NCBI RefSeq assembly: GCF_026810365.1
Contig: NZ_CP113948.1
Location: 3,937,501-4,001,500 of the forward strand
From: Flavobacterium praedii
GTDB taxonomy: Bacteria; Bacteroidota; Bacteroidia; Flavobacteriales; Flavobacteriaceae
Reading direction: 5' to 3'
Length of the DNA: 64,000 bases
Part shown: in pieces, positions 7,159 to 16,466 of the stretch
Position numbering within the stretch: position 1 is the stretch's first letter
Layout: every line of letters starts with the position of its first letter
Notes under the pieces: model-generated
What the model was told of the DNA's origin: nothing
Seen by the model: only the letters and a program-made list of their open reading frames with translations
Databases searched by the model: none
Program-made: the position numbers and the translations under genes

Positions 7159-9606
7159 ATGTTAGATATTAAAGATTTTACGGTTTTTGAAAATCATCCT
7201 AGTTTTGATTTTAAAGGTTTTTTAATAAAGATATTGAGTTATTGGAAATGGTTTTTGCTATCTGTTTTTGTAGCATTAATGATAGCGTATCAAGTCAATA
7301 TACGAAAGGAAAAGATTTATGGAGTCGAAACCTTGATTTCTGTAAAAGAAGAAACCAATCCACTCTTTACCTCAAGCACTAACTTAGTGTTTAATTGGGG
7401 TGGTGCATCCGATCAAATTCAGACTATTTCAACTACTTTACAATCCCGTTCTCATAATGAATTGGTGGTTGATAAATTGCAGTTTTATATTGATTATTTG
7501 GTACAAGGGGAATACAATATTTTAGACGCTTATGGAGCAGTCCCTTTTTATGTGGATATAGATAAAAAACAAGGGCAGTTAGTTGGAAATCTTATTGGAG
7601 TTAAATTTATTACCGAAAATGTGTATGAATTGAGAATTCCATTTGAAGGAACTAGCGCATCATTGATTCATTATTTGGATAATAGTTATACCAATACTTC
7701 CGTTGTAGAAGGTGAATTTGTAAAGAAATATAAAGTAGGCGAACTGGTTTCATTGCCTTTTTTGAATTGGAAATTGAGGATAAAAGACAGTCCTGGTTTG
7801 TATAAAGGCAATGAATATTTTGTCAGATTTAATGATTTTGACGGAACAGTTTCTAACTACCGTAATGTTAATGTCAAATCGGATGATAAAGGTGGATCAA
7901 TAATTACTTTAGGAATGCAAGGGGCCAATAAAGCACGTATGGTTGAATATTTGAATTCGACTGTAAAAATGCTGATAAAAAGACAGTTGGATGGTAAAAA
8001 TCAATTTGCTACCAATACGATTAATTTTATAGACAGTACGCTTATTGCCATGGAATCCCAATTAAAAGAAACGGGAGATGAGTTGAAATCTTTTAGAAAA
8101 GATAAAAACATTTATGATGTTGAAGAAGGTGGTGGTGCTAAGTTCTCGGATAAAGTGTTGAATTTTGATGTTGAAAAAGATGCAATTAATCGTAAAATTC
8201 AGTATTACAACTCCCTGAAAGCCTATTTGAAAAACAGCGTCGATTACTCTAAGTTACCAGCACCTTCAGTAGCAGGTATCGAGGATCCTAATATTGTTGT
8301 GAATGTTTCCAAACTAATTGCACTTTCTACTCAAAGATCAGAAATGGCTTACGCTGTAAAGAGTGAGAAAATTTTTAGAGATTTTGACAATCAAATGGAA
8401 GCAGTAAAGAATGTATTATTAGAAAATATAACTACAGCAAAATCTTCTTTGCAATATGATTTGGCAACTGTTGAAAGTAAAATCAATCAGACGGAAAGCA
8501 AGATTAAGAGACTTCCAGATGACCAACAGGAATTGATAAAGATCAAAAGAAAATATGATTTAAGTGATAATATTTACAATACTTTTTTGCAAAAGCGTAG
8601 TGAGGCAGATATTGTTAAAGCCGCTAATTTGTCAGATATTCATTTTATTGATCCTGCAAAAGATATAGGAGGAGGTTTAATCGGGCCAAAAACAGGAGTA
8701 AATTATGTTTTAGCCTTATTTCTTGGTTTGTTACTTCCTTTACTTATTATTGTTGTTATGTTTTTTATCAATAATACGATTCATAATCCAGAAGACATCC
8801 AGAAACTAACAAGCATACCATTAATAGGAGTGGTTGGAATCAATATGGATAATATAAATTTAGCGGTTTTTGAAAAACCAAAATCTGCATTATCTGAATC
8901 ATTTAGAGCGATCCGATCATCTCTTCAATTTTTGTATAAAAAAAATAACGTAGCGGGAGCCAAAACCTTAATGATTACTTCATCGGTAAGTGGGGAAGGA
9001 AAAACATTTTGTTCGATTAACATTGCTACAGTATTTGCTTTGAGCGAAAAAAAGACAGTGATTGTTGGTTTGGATTTGAGAAAACCAAAACTGTTTGAAG
9101 AATTTAATTTACAAAATACGGTAGGGGTAGTCAATTATTTAATCGATCAAAAAAGTTTGGATGAGATTGTAAATCCTACTTCTATTCCTTTTTTGGATGT
9201 GATACTTTCTGGGCCAATTCCTCCGAATCCTTCTGAATTGATTATGAGTGATGGAATGAAAGAATTGATAGAAGAGCTAAAAACAAAATACGATTATATT
9301 ATTTTGGATACACCTCCAGTTGGTCTGGTTGCTGATTCACTTGAATTGTCCCAATATTGCGATGTAACTTTATATATGGTGCGACAAAATTTCACTAAAA
9401 AAGAAATGATTACATTATTGAACAATAGGGTTAATCGAGGGGAGTTACACAATACTAGTATTATTCTAAATGGTTTTGAAAATAAAGCTAAGTATGGTGG
9501 TGGGTATGGTTATGGATATGGGTATGGAAATGGTAATTATTCTAGCGGTTATCATGAAGAGGAAAAGAAGAAAACTATATTGGATAAATTTAAAAGAAAG
9601 AATTAA
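7159..9606 (+). CDS. Wzc-like polysaccharide co-polymerase with bacterial tyrosine kinase domain
   Basis: An 815-residue inner-membrane chain-length regulator and BY-kinase controlling capsule polymerisation and export. The N-terminal Wzz domain has a first membrane helix at about residues 30-47 and a second at about 520-545, flanking a large periplasmic part with coiled-coil stretches (about 280-330 and 420-480). The cytoplasmic kinase domain carries Walker A SSVSGEGKTF (Lys615), Walker A' GLDLRKPK (Asp639) and Walker B YIILDTPP (Asp717). The tail is tyrosine- and glycine-rich (GYGYGYGYGNGNY), as expected for the autophosphorylated cluster. It directly follows the Wza-like gene and precedes the nucleotide-sugar genes. 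Confidence 0.95.
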   Translation: MLDIKDFTVFENHPSFDFKGFLIKILSYWKWFLLSVFVALMIAYQVNIRKEKIYGVETLISVKEETNPLFTSSTNLVFNWGGASDQIQTISTTLQSRSHNELVVDKLQFYIDYLVQGEYNILDAYGAVPFYVDIDKKQGQLVGNLIGVKFITENVYELRIPFEGTSASLIHYLDNSYTNTSVVEGEFVKKYKVGELVSLPFLNWKLRIKDSPGLYKGNEYFVRFNDFDGTVSNYRNVNVKSDDKGGSIITLGMQGANKARMVEYLNSTVKMLIKRQLDGKNQFATNTINFIDSTLIAMESQLKETGDELKSFRKDKNIYDVEEGGGAKFSDKVLNFDVEKDAINRKIQYYNSLKAYLKNSVDYSKLPAPSVAGIEDPNIVVNVSKLIALSTQRSEMAYAVKSEKIFRDFDNQMEAVKNVLLENITTAKSSLQYDLATVESKINQTESKIKRLPDDQQELIKIKRKYDLSDNIYNTFLQKRSEADIVKAANLSDIHFIDPAKDIGGGLIGPKTGVNYVLALFLGLLLPLLIIVVMFFINNTIHNPEDIQKLTSIPLIGVVGINMDNINLAVFEKPKSALSESFRAIRSSLQFLYKKNNVAGAKTLMITSSVSGEGKTFCSINIATVFALSEKKTVIVGLDLRKPKLFEEFNLQNTVGVVNYLIDQKSLDEIVNPTSIPFLDVILSGPIPPNPSELIMSDGMKELIEELKTKYDYIILDTPPVGLVADSLELSQYCDVTLYMVRQNFTKKEMITLLNNRVNRGELHNTSIILNGFENKAKYGGGYGYGYGYGNGNYSSGYHEEEKKKTILDKFKRKN

Positions 9607-9626
9607 AAATGTAATTCATTTAAAAA

Positions 9627-10613
9627 ATGATTGAAAACAGTAACAAAAAAATATTAATTACAGGAGGAGCCGGATTTATAGGGTCTAATTTATGTGACTA
9701 TTTTTTGTCTAAAAATTACAAAGTAGTTTGTTTGGATAATTTCGCAACTGGGCATCGACATAATTTGAAAGATTTTTTGAATAATAAAGATTTTAAATTA
9801 ATTGAAGGTGATATTCGGAATTTAGAAACCTGTCAACAAGCCGTTATAGGAGTTGATTATATCTTGCATCAGGCAGCTTTGGGTTCTGTTCCAAGATCTA
9901 TTAACGACCCTATCACTTCAAATGATGTCAATGTTTCCGGCTTTTTGAATATGTTAGTAGCAGCGAGAGATGCTAAGGTAAAACGGTTTGTATATGCTGC
10001 TAGTTCTTCAACTTATGGAGATTCAATTGGATTGCCAAAAGTAGAAGATGTAATTGGTAAACCTTTGTCACCATATGCTATAACCAAATATGTAAATGAG
10101 TTGTATGCTGAAATTTTTAGTAGAACCTATGGATTGGAGACTATTGGATTGCGTTATTTTAATGTATTTGGCAGAAAACAAGATCCCAATGGAGCTTATG
10201 CAGCAGTTATTCCAAAATTTGTGATGCAATTGATGCAACATGAAAGTCCTAAAATAAATGGTGACGGAAATTATTCGCGTGATTTTACATATATTGACAA
10301 TGTGATTCAGATGAATGAATTGGCAATGACTACGGAAAATCCAGAGGCTGTTAATACGGTTTATAATACTGCTTATGGGGATCGGAATACTTTAAATGAC
10401 TTGGTGGGTTATTTAAAAAACTATTTATCTGCATACGATCCCAAAATTGCTCAAGTTGCAATTGAATATGGTCCCAATAGAGCAGGAGATATTCCGCATT
10501 CATTAGCCAGTATTGATAAAGCCAAAACAATTTTGGGTTATGATCCTAAATTTTCTTTGCAAGAAGGATTGAAGGAAGCTGTGGGTTGGTATTGGGAGAA
10601 TTTGAGCAGCTAG
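9627..10613 (+). CDS. wbpP: UDP-N-acetylglucosamine 4-epimerase, WbpP/TviC type
   Basis: A 328-residue extended SDR enzyme. GGAGFIGSNLCDYF is the NAD-binding motif, and Tyr150/Lys154 in SPYAITK form the catalytic YxxxK pair. Segments HQAALGSVPRSINDPITSN and RYFNVFGRKQDPNGAYAAV are characteristic of WbpP/TviC, which prefer N-acetylated UDP-sugars (UDP-GlcNAc to UDP-GalNAc). Together with the WbpO/TviB-like dehydrogenase at 12390 it predicts UDP-GalNAcA synthesis, as in the Vi antigen and Pseudomonas O6 pathways. Twenty bases separate it from the Wzc-like gene. A heptameric array begins right at its stop codon. Confidence 0.88.
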   Translation: MIENSNKKILITGGAGFIGSNLCDYFLSKNYKVVCLDNFATGHRHNLKDFLNNKDFKLIEGDIRNLETCQQAVIGVDYILHQAALGSVPRSINDPITSNDVNVSGFLNMLVAARDAKVKRFVYAASSSTYGDSIGLPKVEDVIGKPLSPYAITKYVNELYAEIFSRTYGLETIGLRYFNVFGRKQDPNGAYAAVIPKFVMQLMQHESPKINGDGNYSRDFTYIDNVIQMNELAMTTENPEAVNTVYNTAYGDRNTLNDLVGYLKNYLSAYDPKIAQVAIEYGPNRAGDIPHSLASIDKAKTILGYDPKFSLQEGLKEAVGWYWENLSS

Positions 10614-10669
10614 TAGATTTTAGACTACAGATTTCAGGTTTTAGAATTTAGAGAATAGAATATTGAGAA
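10614..10669 (+). repeat. Heptameric array (TAGATTT/TAGAATT-like), 8 units
   Basis: Eight consecutive 7-bp units (TAGATTT, TAGACTA, CAGATTT, CAGGTTT, TAGAATT, TAGAGAA, TAGAATA, TTGAGAA) start directly after the wbpP stop codon. The period continues into AATGAAT and AGTGATA up to the likely ugd start at 10684, so the first few residues of a longer ugd frame would be repeat-derived. Confidence 0.85.
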
Positions 10670-10683
10670 AAATGAATAGTGAT

Positions 10684-12075
10684 ATGAAAATTACAAAAAT
10701 TTGTTGCATCGGAGCAGGATATGTCGGAGGACCAACCATGGCTGTTATTGCACAAAAATGCCCAGACATTCAAGTTACCGTTGTCGATTTGAATGCAGAA
10801 AGAATTGCCGCATGGAATGATGAAAATACAGATAATATTCCAATTTATGAACCAGGTTTAGCCACCATTGTAGCAGAAGCCAGAGGAAGAAACTTGTTTT
10901 TTTCTACCGAAGTAGACAAAGCAATTGACGAGGCCCAAATCATTTTTATTTCGGTAAATACTCCAACAAAAACCTATGGAAAAGGTAAGGGAATGGCTGC
11001 TGATTTGAAATACATTGAATTGTGTGCTAGGCAAATTGCTAGAGTCGCTAAAAGTAATAAAATAGTTGTCGAGAAATCTACTTTGCCAGTACGAACCGCA
11101 GAGGCTATCAAAAGCATTCTTGACACTACTGGAAACGGCGTTCAGTTTCAAATTTTGTCGAACCCTGAGTTTTTAGCTGAAGGTACTGCTGTGCAAGATT
11201 TATTGAATCCAGATCGAATTTTGATTGGAGGAGACACTTCAATAGAGGGACAAAAAGCAATTCAGTCATTGGTTGATGTTTATTCGAATTGGGTAAGTCC
11301 AGAGAAAATATTGACTACTAATGTTTGGTCTTCGGAGTTGTCTAAATTGACAGCGAATGCTTTTTTGGCTCAAAGAATATCGTCTATCAATGCGATGTCA
11401 GAACTTTGTGAAAAAACAGGTGCAGATGTCAATGAAGTTGCCAGAGCTATTGGAATGGATAGCCGTATAGGTCCAAAATTTTTAAAGGCATCGGTTGGGT
11501 TTGGAGGCTCTTGTTTTCAAAAAGACATTTTAAACTTAGTTTATATTGCAAAATCATACGGACTGAATGAAGTAGCAGATTATTGGGAACAAGTTATTAT
11601 TATGAATGACCATCAAAAGCGTCGTTTCTCTAATACAATAGTACAAACACTTTATAATACAGTTGCAGATAAAAAAATCACATTTTTGGGTTGGGCGTTC
11701 AAGAAAGATACTAATGATACTAGAGAGTCTGCTGCGATTTATGTAGCAAACGATTTGATTAATGAACAAGCCAAAATTGCAGTTTATGATCCCAAAGTTT
11801 CTCGCAAAAAGATGTTAGCCGACTTGGATTATTTGGAAAGCAGAACAGCTGAAGAAAACGCAAAAGGGATTGATACTTTTGATGATCCCTATTTATGCTG
11901 TAAAAATGCCCATGCTATCGCTATACTCACAGAATGGGATGAATTTGCAACTTATGATTGGAAAAAGATATATGAAGGAATGCAAAAACCCGCTTTTGTA
12001 TTTGATGGTAGAAATATATTGAGTAAATCAGAATTAGAAGCGATTGGCTTTATATATCAGGCTATTGGTTCTTGA
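10684..12075 (+). CDS. ugd: UDP-glucose 6-dehydrogenase (eukaryotic-like UGDH type)
   Basis: Oxidises UDP-glucose to UDP-glucuronate with two NAD+. The protein resembles the animal/plant-type UGDH class rather than the short bacterial Ugd: [19 protein letters not shown] at the N-terminus, [42 protein letters not shown], and [13 protein letters not shown] with catalytic Cys277. The start at 10684 ([12 protein letters not shown]) fits the family; upstream in-frame TTG 10663 and ATG 10672 lie inside the heptameric array and would add 7 or 4 non-homologous residues. UDP-GlcA may be a building block itself or a precursor of other sugars. A perfect hairpin follows 45 bases after the stop. Confidence 0.93.
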   Translation: MKITKICCIGAGYVGGPTMAVIAQKCPDIQVTVVDLNAERIAAWNDENTDNIPIYEPGLATIVAEARGRNLFFSTEVDKAIDEAQIIFISVNTPTKTYGKGKGMAADLKYIELCARQIARVAKSNKIVVEKSTLPVRTAEAIKSILDTTGNGVQFQILSNPEFLAEGTAVQDLLNPDRILIGGDTSIEGQKAIQSLVDVYSNWVSPEKILTTNVWSSELSKLTANAFLAQRISSINAMSELCEKTGADVNEVARAIGMDSRIGPKFLKASVGFGGSCFQKDILNLVYIAKSYGLNEVADYWEQVIIMNDHQKRRFSNTIVQTLYNTVADKKITFLGWAFKKDTNDTRESAAIYVANDLINEQAKIAVYDPKVSRKKMLADLDYLESRTAEENAKGIDTFDDPYLCCKNAHAIAILTEWDEFATYDWKKIYEGMQKPAFVFDGRNILSKSELEAIGFIYQAIGS

Positions 12076-12120
12076 TAGTTTGTAATTGTATTAAAAACTT
12101 GCAAATGGAGTTTTAGTATC

Positions 12121-12152
12121 GTTTTTGGTATCACCAAAAACAGTGATTTTTT
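12121..12152 (+). terminator. Hairpin terminator after ugd
   Basis: GTTTTTGGT (12121-12129) pairs perfectly with ACCAAAAAC (12133-12141) around a 3-nt loop, followed by AGTGATTTTTT. It closes the first transcription unit of the polysaccharide locus. The rest of the 12076-12389 gap holds only this hairpin and the promoter core at 12280. Confidence 0.65.
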
Positions 12153-12279
12153 ATATAACCCTAACATTTTGAATTAAAGATTTTTATTGACTATGAGTTG
12201 TTTACAATTGTAGTTTATAAAAATCTTTTTTTTGCTTTTTGGAGGCCCTTTTTTGATCCCATTGGATTCTTATTTTTTG

Positions 12280-12287
12280 TACATTTG
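12280..12287 (+). promoter_or_regulatory. Probable -7 promoter element upstream of the WbpO-like gene (TACATTTG)
   Basis: TACATTTG matches TAnnTTTG. A TTG at 12262-12264 lies 15 bases upstream and a TTTG at 12252-12255 lies 24 bases upstream, neither at ideal spacing. It would give a leader of roughly 95 nt before the TTG start at 12390. Confidence 0.4.
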
Positions 12288-12389
12288 TGAGCTTAATTCA
12301 GAGTAGATTTGTAACCAATTATAGAAGTGTATTTCTAATTGCTCTGTTTTTTACGAAAAGACTTTTAAAACCAACAATAGTTTAAGAAA

Positions 12390-13673
12390 TTGAATAAAGA
12401 CATAAAAATTGCAGTAATAGGTTTGGGATATGTTGGTTTGCCTTTGGCTCGATTGTTTGCTACCCAATTTTCGGTTGTAGGATTTGATATTAATGTATCG
12501 AGAGTTGTAGCTTTGCAATCAGGCACAGATAGTACTCTAGAGGTGGATGATGCAACATTGCAAAAGGTATTGGTTTCAAAACCAAGTAATGAAAAAGGTT
12601 TGTATTGTACCTCCCAAAAATCAGATATAGCCAACTGTACTTATTTTATTGTAACGGTTCCTACTCCGGTTGACAAAAACAACCGTCCTGATTTGACTCC
12701 TTTGTTTAAATCCAGTGAAACTGTTGGTTCCGTTTTGAAAAAAGGAGATATCGTTATTTACGAGTCTACCGTATATCCAGGAGTTACAGAAGAAGAATGT
12801 GTGCCTGTTTTAGAAAAAATATCCGGATTAAAATTCAACATCGATTTTTTTGCAGGCTATTCCCCAGAACGAATCAATCCAGGGGATAAAGAACATACTG
12901 TTGAAAAAATATTAAAAATAACCTCAGGATCCACTCCTGAAATTGGTCATAAAGTAAATGAATTGTATCAATCGGTTATTACTGCAGGAACGCATTTAGC
13001 CCCCTCTATAAAAGTGGCTGAAGCTGCAAAAGTCATCGAGAATTCCCAACGCGATATCAATATTGCTTTTGTAAACGAATTGGCCAAAATTTTTAATCTT
13101 TTGGATATTGATACTGCTGCTGTACTTAAAGCCGCGGGAACCAAATGGAATTTTTTGCCTTTCAAACCGGGCTTGGTTGGCGGGCATTGTATAGGGGTTG
13201 ATCCCTATTATTTGGCGCAAAAAGCGCAAGAGAAAGGCTATCATCCTGAAATTATATTGGCCGGTCGTCGATTGAATGACAGTATGGGCGATTATGTAGC
13301 CTCACAAGTAGTGAAGTTAATGATTAAAAAAGGGGTGACTATCAATGGTGCCCGCTTGTTAATGCTCGGTATTACTTTTAAAGAAAATTGTCCTGATGTT
13401 CGCAATACCAAAATTGTAGATGTGATCCAGGCACTGGAAGATTACGGAATCGAAGTGACTATTTTTGATCCTTGGGCTAATCCTTCTGAGGTGCAACACG
13501 AATATGGTTTAACAATGGTGAATGAGGTGCCAAAAGCTACTTATGATGCGATAGTTCTTGGTGTGGCGCATACTGAATTTTTGAATTTGGATATTAATTC
13601 GTTAAGAGAAACATGCAGTATATTGTATGATGTTAAGGGCGTTTTGACGGACGGGGTTGATGGGAAATTGTGA
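12390..13673 (+). CDS. wbpO: Nucleotide-sugar dehydrogenase, WbpO/TviB type (UDP-GalNAc/GlcNAc dehydrogenase)
   Basis: A 427-residue UDP-sugar 6-dehydrogenase of the WbpO/TviB class, which oxidises UDP-GalNAc or UDP-GlcNAc to the uronate. Visible are the NAD motif IAVIGLGYVGLPLARLF, FIVTVPTPVDKNNRPDL, YESTVYPGVTEEECVPVLE, GYSPERINPGDKEH and GLVGGHCIGVDPYYL with catalytic Cys267. The only plausible start is TTG 12390 (encoding MNKDIKIAVIG); there is no in-frame ATG nearby. With the WbpP-like epimerase it predicts UDP-GalNAcA. A heptameric array begins at the base before the stop codon, so the TGA is part of the first repeat unit. Confidence 0.88.
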   Translation: MNKDIKIAVIGLGYVGLPLARLFATQFSVVGFDINVSRVVALQSGTDSTLEVDDATLQKVLVSKPSNEKGLYCTSQKSDIANCTYFIVTVPTPVDKNNRPDLTPLFKSSETVGSVLKKGDIVIYESTVYPGVTEEECVPVLEKISGLKFNIDFFAGYSPERINPGDKEHTVEKILKITSGSTPEIGHKVNELYQSVITAGTHLAPSIKVAEAAKVIENSQRDINIAFVNELAKIFNLLDIDTAAVLKAAGTKWNFLPFKPGLVGGHCIGVDPYYLAQKAQEKGYHPEIILAGRRLNDSMGDYVASQVVKLMIKKGVTINGARLLMLGITFKENCPDVRNTKIVDVIQALEDYGIEVTIFDPWANPSEVQHEYGLTMVNEVPKATYDAIVLGVAHTEFLNLDINSLRETCSILYDVKGVLTDGVDGKL

Positions 13674-13781
13674 GTAGTGAATTGTGAGTAGTGAATGGTG
13701 AGGAGTGAATAGTTAGAGGTTAGAAGTGAGTGGTGAGAAGTGAAAAGTGAGTTGTGGGTTGTGGGTTGTTGGTTGTGAGTT
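13670..13781 (+). repeat. Heptameric array (GTGANNN), 16 units
   Basis: Sixteen in-phase 7-bp units (GTGAGTA, GTGAATT, GTGAATG, GTTAGAA, GTGAGAA, GTGGGTT and similar) run without phase break. The first unit overlaps the TGA stop of the preceding gene. Weaker heptameric sequence of another type (AATAGAA) continues to about 13830, directly in front of the next gene. Confidence 0.93.
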
Positions 13782-13820
13782 TTTAGAGAAGAGAATTAAG
13801 GGAATAGAAAATAGAAATAA

Positions 13821-15197
13821 CTGAAAACAGAAAGTCAGCATATCGAATTAAAATCGAGCTTCAATGATGAGGTAATTATTACTTTGGTGGCTTTTGCCAA
13901 TGCCGAAGGAGGAAGTGTTTGTGTAGGAGTGGATGATAATGGTGTGGCAATTTCTTCTTTTAAAATAGGAAAAGAAAGTGTTCAACAATGGACAAACGAA
14001 ATAAAAAATAAAACCATTCCGTCCATTATACCGGATGTTGCTGTTGAGGAAATGGATGGTGTATCAGTGTTAGTTTTCAGTATTCAAGAATTTCCGATTA
14101 AGCCTGTGGCTTTCAAAGTGCGCTATTACAAAAGGGTAAAAAATGCCAATTATCAAATGAATTTACAAGAGATATCCGATTTGCATTTGAAGACTTTCAA
14201 TAGCAGTTGGGATTATTATCCTTCTCCACATTATGATTTGGGGTCTATTGACTTAGATAAAGTAAATCGTTTTATTGAATCGTCTAATGGAATTCGGGAG
14301 ACTCAAATACAAGATGATCCGCTTACGGTACTTCGGAAGTTTGAAATGTTGAAAGAAAATGGACAAATGGCCAATGCCTGTCATTTGTTGTTTTCCAAAA
14401 ATGAAGTTTTTGATGCCACAATTTCAATTGGCCGGTTTTCTACAGAGACGAGCATCAAAGACAGTATTGTTTTGCGATCGGATTTGTTTACAGAAGTAGA
14501 AGCTACACTAGCATTTGTTCGGAAACACATGAATAAAAATTATATTATAACGGGAGATCCCAAAAGGGAAGAACGTTGGGAATACCCTTTGGACGCTTTG
14601 CGCGAAATTGTTGTCAATATGATTGTACATCGCGATTATCAAAATACAGGGGATTCCATTATTAAAATTTTTGACCATAAAATTGAGTTTTACAATCCCG
14701 GAGGATTAGGAAACGGGATTACTTTTGATGAATTGCGTGCTGGGACATATACCTCTTATGCTCGAAACAGAAAAATTGCCGACCTGTTTAGGGAATCAGG
14801 GATTATAGAAAAATACGGATCGGGTATCAAGCGCATCACCAATGCATTTGTGCATTACGGTTTGACAGCTCCAACTTTCGAAGCTTTTCAAAATGGTTTT
14901 CGTGTAACGGTTTATGCCAATGGAACTGAAACAAACGATGGCGGTGTAAATGGCGGTGTACGTGGCGGTGTAAATGGCGGTGTAAATTTAGAAAAAGTAG
15001 ATGCAGCAATTTTAGATTCAAATTCAATTTTTAGTTTTATTGCAAAAAATCCTGGAGTAAATATTTTGTCATTGATAAATCATTTCAGTGTTCCGAAACG
15101 TACCGTAGAACGTTGGGTAAAGCAATTAAAGGATGATCGTAAAATTGAATTCAGAGGTGCTCCAAAAACGGGAGGGTATTGGGTGATTGGAAGTTAG
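13821..15197 (+). CDS. AlbA_2-domain ATP-binding protein, putative transcriptional regulator; start codon abnormal
   Basis: A Schlafen/AlbA_2-type protein. The N-terminal AlbA_2 domain (about residues 1-115: ESQHIELKSSF, VAFANAEGGSVCVGVDDNG) is followed by an HATPase_c_4-like region (EYPLDALREIVVNMIVHRDYQ, IKIFDHKIEFYNPGG, RNRKIADLFRESGIIEKYGSGIKRI) and a C-terminal winged-helix-like segment. Four 12-bp repeats encode GGVN/GGVR linkers (14940-14987). The frame is open from the stop at 13818-13820, and the natural N-terminus LKTESQHIELK begins at CTG 13821, where family members would have ATG. TTG 13884 would remove the first 21 domain residues. The gene either uses a CTG start or has lost its start. 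Its target is unknown. Confidence 0.75.
   Translation: MKTESQHIELKSSFNDEVIITLVAFANAEGGSVCVGVDDNGVAISSFKIGKESVQQWTNEIKNKTIPSIIPDVAVEEMDGVSVLVFSIQEFPIKPVAFKVRYYKRVKNANYQMNLQEISDLHLKTFNSSWDYYPSPHYDLGSIDLDKVNRFIESSNGIRETQIQDDPLTVLRKFEMLKENGQMANACHLLFSKNEVFDATISIGRFSTETSIKDSIVLRSDLFTEVEATLAFVRKHMNKNYIITGDPKREERWEYPLDALREIVVNMIVHRDYQNTGDSIIKIFDHKIEFYNPGGLGNGITFDELRAGTYTSYARNRKIADLFRESGIIEKYGSGIKRITNAFVHYGLTAPTFEAFQNGFRVTVYANGTETNDGGVNGGVRGGVNGGVNLEKVDAAILDSNSIFSFIAKNPGVNILSLINHFSVPKRTVERWVKQLKDDRKIEFRGAPKTGGYWVIGS
14940..14987 (+). repeat. Four 12-bp coding repeats (GGVN/GGVR)
   Basis: Four near-identical 12-mers (GGCGGTGTAAAT, one as GGCGGTGTACGT) encode a Gly-Gly-Val-Asn/Arg linker between the ATPase-like part and the C-terminal helix-turn-helix part of the AlbA_2 protein. 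The unit is a multiple of three, so copy changes would keep the frame. Confidence 0.9.
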
Positions 15198-15246
15198 AAG
15201 TCAGATTTTAGAGGGTAGAATAGAGAAAATAGAAAACATAAAGAAA
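15191..15246 (+). repeat. Heptameric array (NNNNTAG/NNNNCAG), 8 units
   Basis: Eight in-phase units (AAGTTAG, AAGTCAG, ATTTTAG, AGGGTAG, AATAGAG, AAAATAG, AAAACAT, AAAGAAA). The first unit contains the TAG stop codon of the AlbA_2 gene. The array ends 27 bases before the rfbB ATG. Confidence 0.85.
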
Positions 15247-15273
15247 TAGTTAAGTCAAAATAAAAATATTAAA

Positions 15274-16320
15274 ATGAAAAAAATACTTATTACAGGAGGA
15301 GCGGGGTTTATTGGTTCACATGTCGTAAGACGATTTGTGCAAAATTATCCAGATTATCAAATTTTTAATTTGGATGCATTGACCTATGCTGGGAATTTAG
15401 AAAATATCAAGGATATTGAAAAAGAACCGAATTATACTTTTGTAAAAGGAGATATAACTGATGAAAATTTCATAGATGCTTTGTTTCAAAACCAACAGTT
15501 TGATGGAGTGATTCACTTAGCTGCCGAATCACATGTGGATCGTTCGATTGAAGATCCTTTGGCTTTTGTGAAAACCAATGTGATTGGAACGATGAATTTA
15601 TTGAATGCGGCCAAAAAACAATGGTTGGGGAACTTTGAAGGCAAACGTTTTTATCACGTGAGTACCGATGAGGTTTATGGTTCTCTAGGGGCCGAGGGTT
15701 TATTTACAGAGACTACTGCCTATGACCCGAATTCGCCTTATTCAGCATCCAAAGCCAGTTCGGATCATTTTGTTCGGGCTTATGGCGAAACGTATGGATT
15801 GCCGTATGTAATTACGAATTGCTCTAATAATTATGGTCCTTACCATTTTCCAGAGAAATTGATTCCGTTGTTCATCAACAATATTATCAATAATAAACCA
15901 TTGCCGGTTTATGGGGACGGAAATTATACCAGAGATTGGCTTTTTGTAAAAGACCATGCCGTGGCTATTGATTTGGTTTTTCATGATGGAAAAAATCATG
16001 AAACCTATAATATTGGAGGTTTTAATGAGTGGAAAAATATCGATTTGGTCAAAGTGTTGTGCCAAATTATGGATCAAAAACTAGGAAGAACTACTGGAGA
16101 ATCAGCTCAATTGATCACTTACGTGAAAGACAGACCGGGACATGATTTGCGTTATGCTATTGATGCCTCCAAAATTAATACACAGTTGGGCTGGAAACCA
16201 TCTGTTACTTTTGAACAAGGATTAGAAATCACTATTGATTGGTATTTGAATAATCAAGATTGGTTGAACAATGTGACTTCGGGAGCGTATGCTTCGTATT
16301 ATGAGAAGCAGTATTCGTAG
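15274..16320 (+). CDS. rfbB: dTDP-glucose 4,6-dehydratase
   Basis: Second step of dTDP-L-rhamnose synthesis (dTDP-glucose to dTDP-4-keto-6-deoxyglucose). The 348-residue SDR protein shows GGAGFIGSHVVRRF (NAD site), HLAAESHVDRSI, the catalytic STDEVYG and YSASKASSDH (YxxxK), and NNYGPYHFPEKLIPL. The other three rhamnose genes (rfbC, rfbD, rfbA) are about 29 kb downstream at 44916-47863, so the pathway is split but complete within the window. Flanking heptameric arrays on both sides make it a self-contained cassette. Confidence 0.95.
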   Translation: MKKILITGGAGFIGSHVVRRFVQNYPDYQIFNLDALTYAGNLENIKDIEKEPNYTFVKGDITDENFIDALFQNQQFDGVIHLAAESHVDRSIEDPLAFVKTNVIGTMNLLNAAKKQWLGNFEGKRFYHVSTDEVYGSLGAEGLFTETTAYDPNSPYSASKASSDHFVRAYGETYGLPYVITNCSNNYGPYHFPEKLIPLFINNIINNKPLPVYGDGNYTRDWLFVKDHAVAIDLVFHDGKNHETYNIGGFNEWKNIDLVKVLCQIMDQKLGRTTGESAQLITYVKDRPGHDLRYAIDASKINTQLGWKPSVTFEQGLEITIDWYLNNQDWLNNVTSGAYASYYEKQYS

Positions 16321-16326
16321 GATGTA

Positions 16327-16416
16327 GTGAATGGTGAATAGTTTTAAGTGAGAAGTGGATAGTGAGAAGTGCCTCTCGACTGTGCTCGAGGTGACAAGTG
16401 AGGTGTGAGAATATTG
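16327..16416 (+). repeat. Heptameric array with embedded CCTCTCGACTGTGCTCGAGG element
   Basis: Seven in-phase units (GTGAATG, GTGAATA, GTTTTAA, GTGAGAA, GTGGATA, GTGAGAA, GTGCCTC; 16327-16375) lead into CTCGACTGTGCTCGAGG, followed by more repeat-like sequence. A similar CTCTCGACTGT string occurs near 43951. Confidence 0.8.
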
Positions 16417-16466
16417 ATTTGAATAAAGCTTGATTACGTATAAAGGAATTAATAAGATAAGAAAAC

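Noticed and set aside
10663..10683. Longer ugd start at TTG 10663 or ATG 10672
   Set aside because: These codons lie within the heptameric array and add residues absent from the UGDH family.
14836..15027. Minus-strand frame rich in His, Arg and Leu
   Set aside because: Antisense shadow of the GGVN-coding repeats in the AlbA_2 gene.
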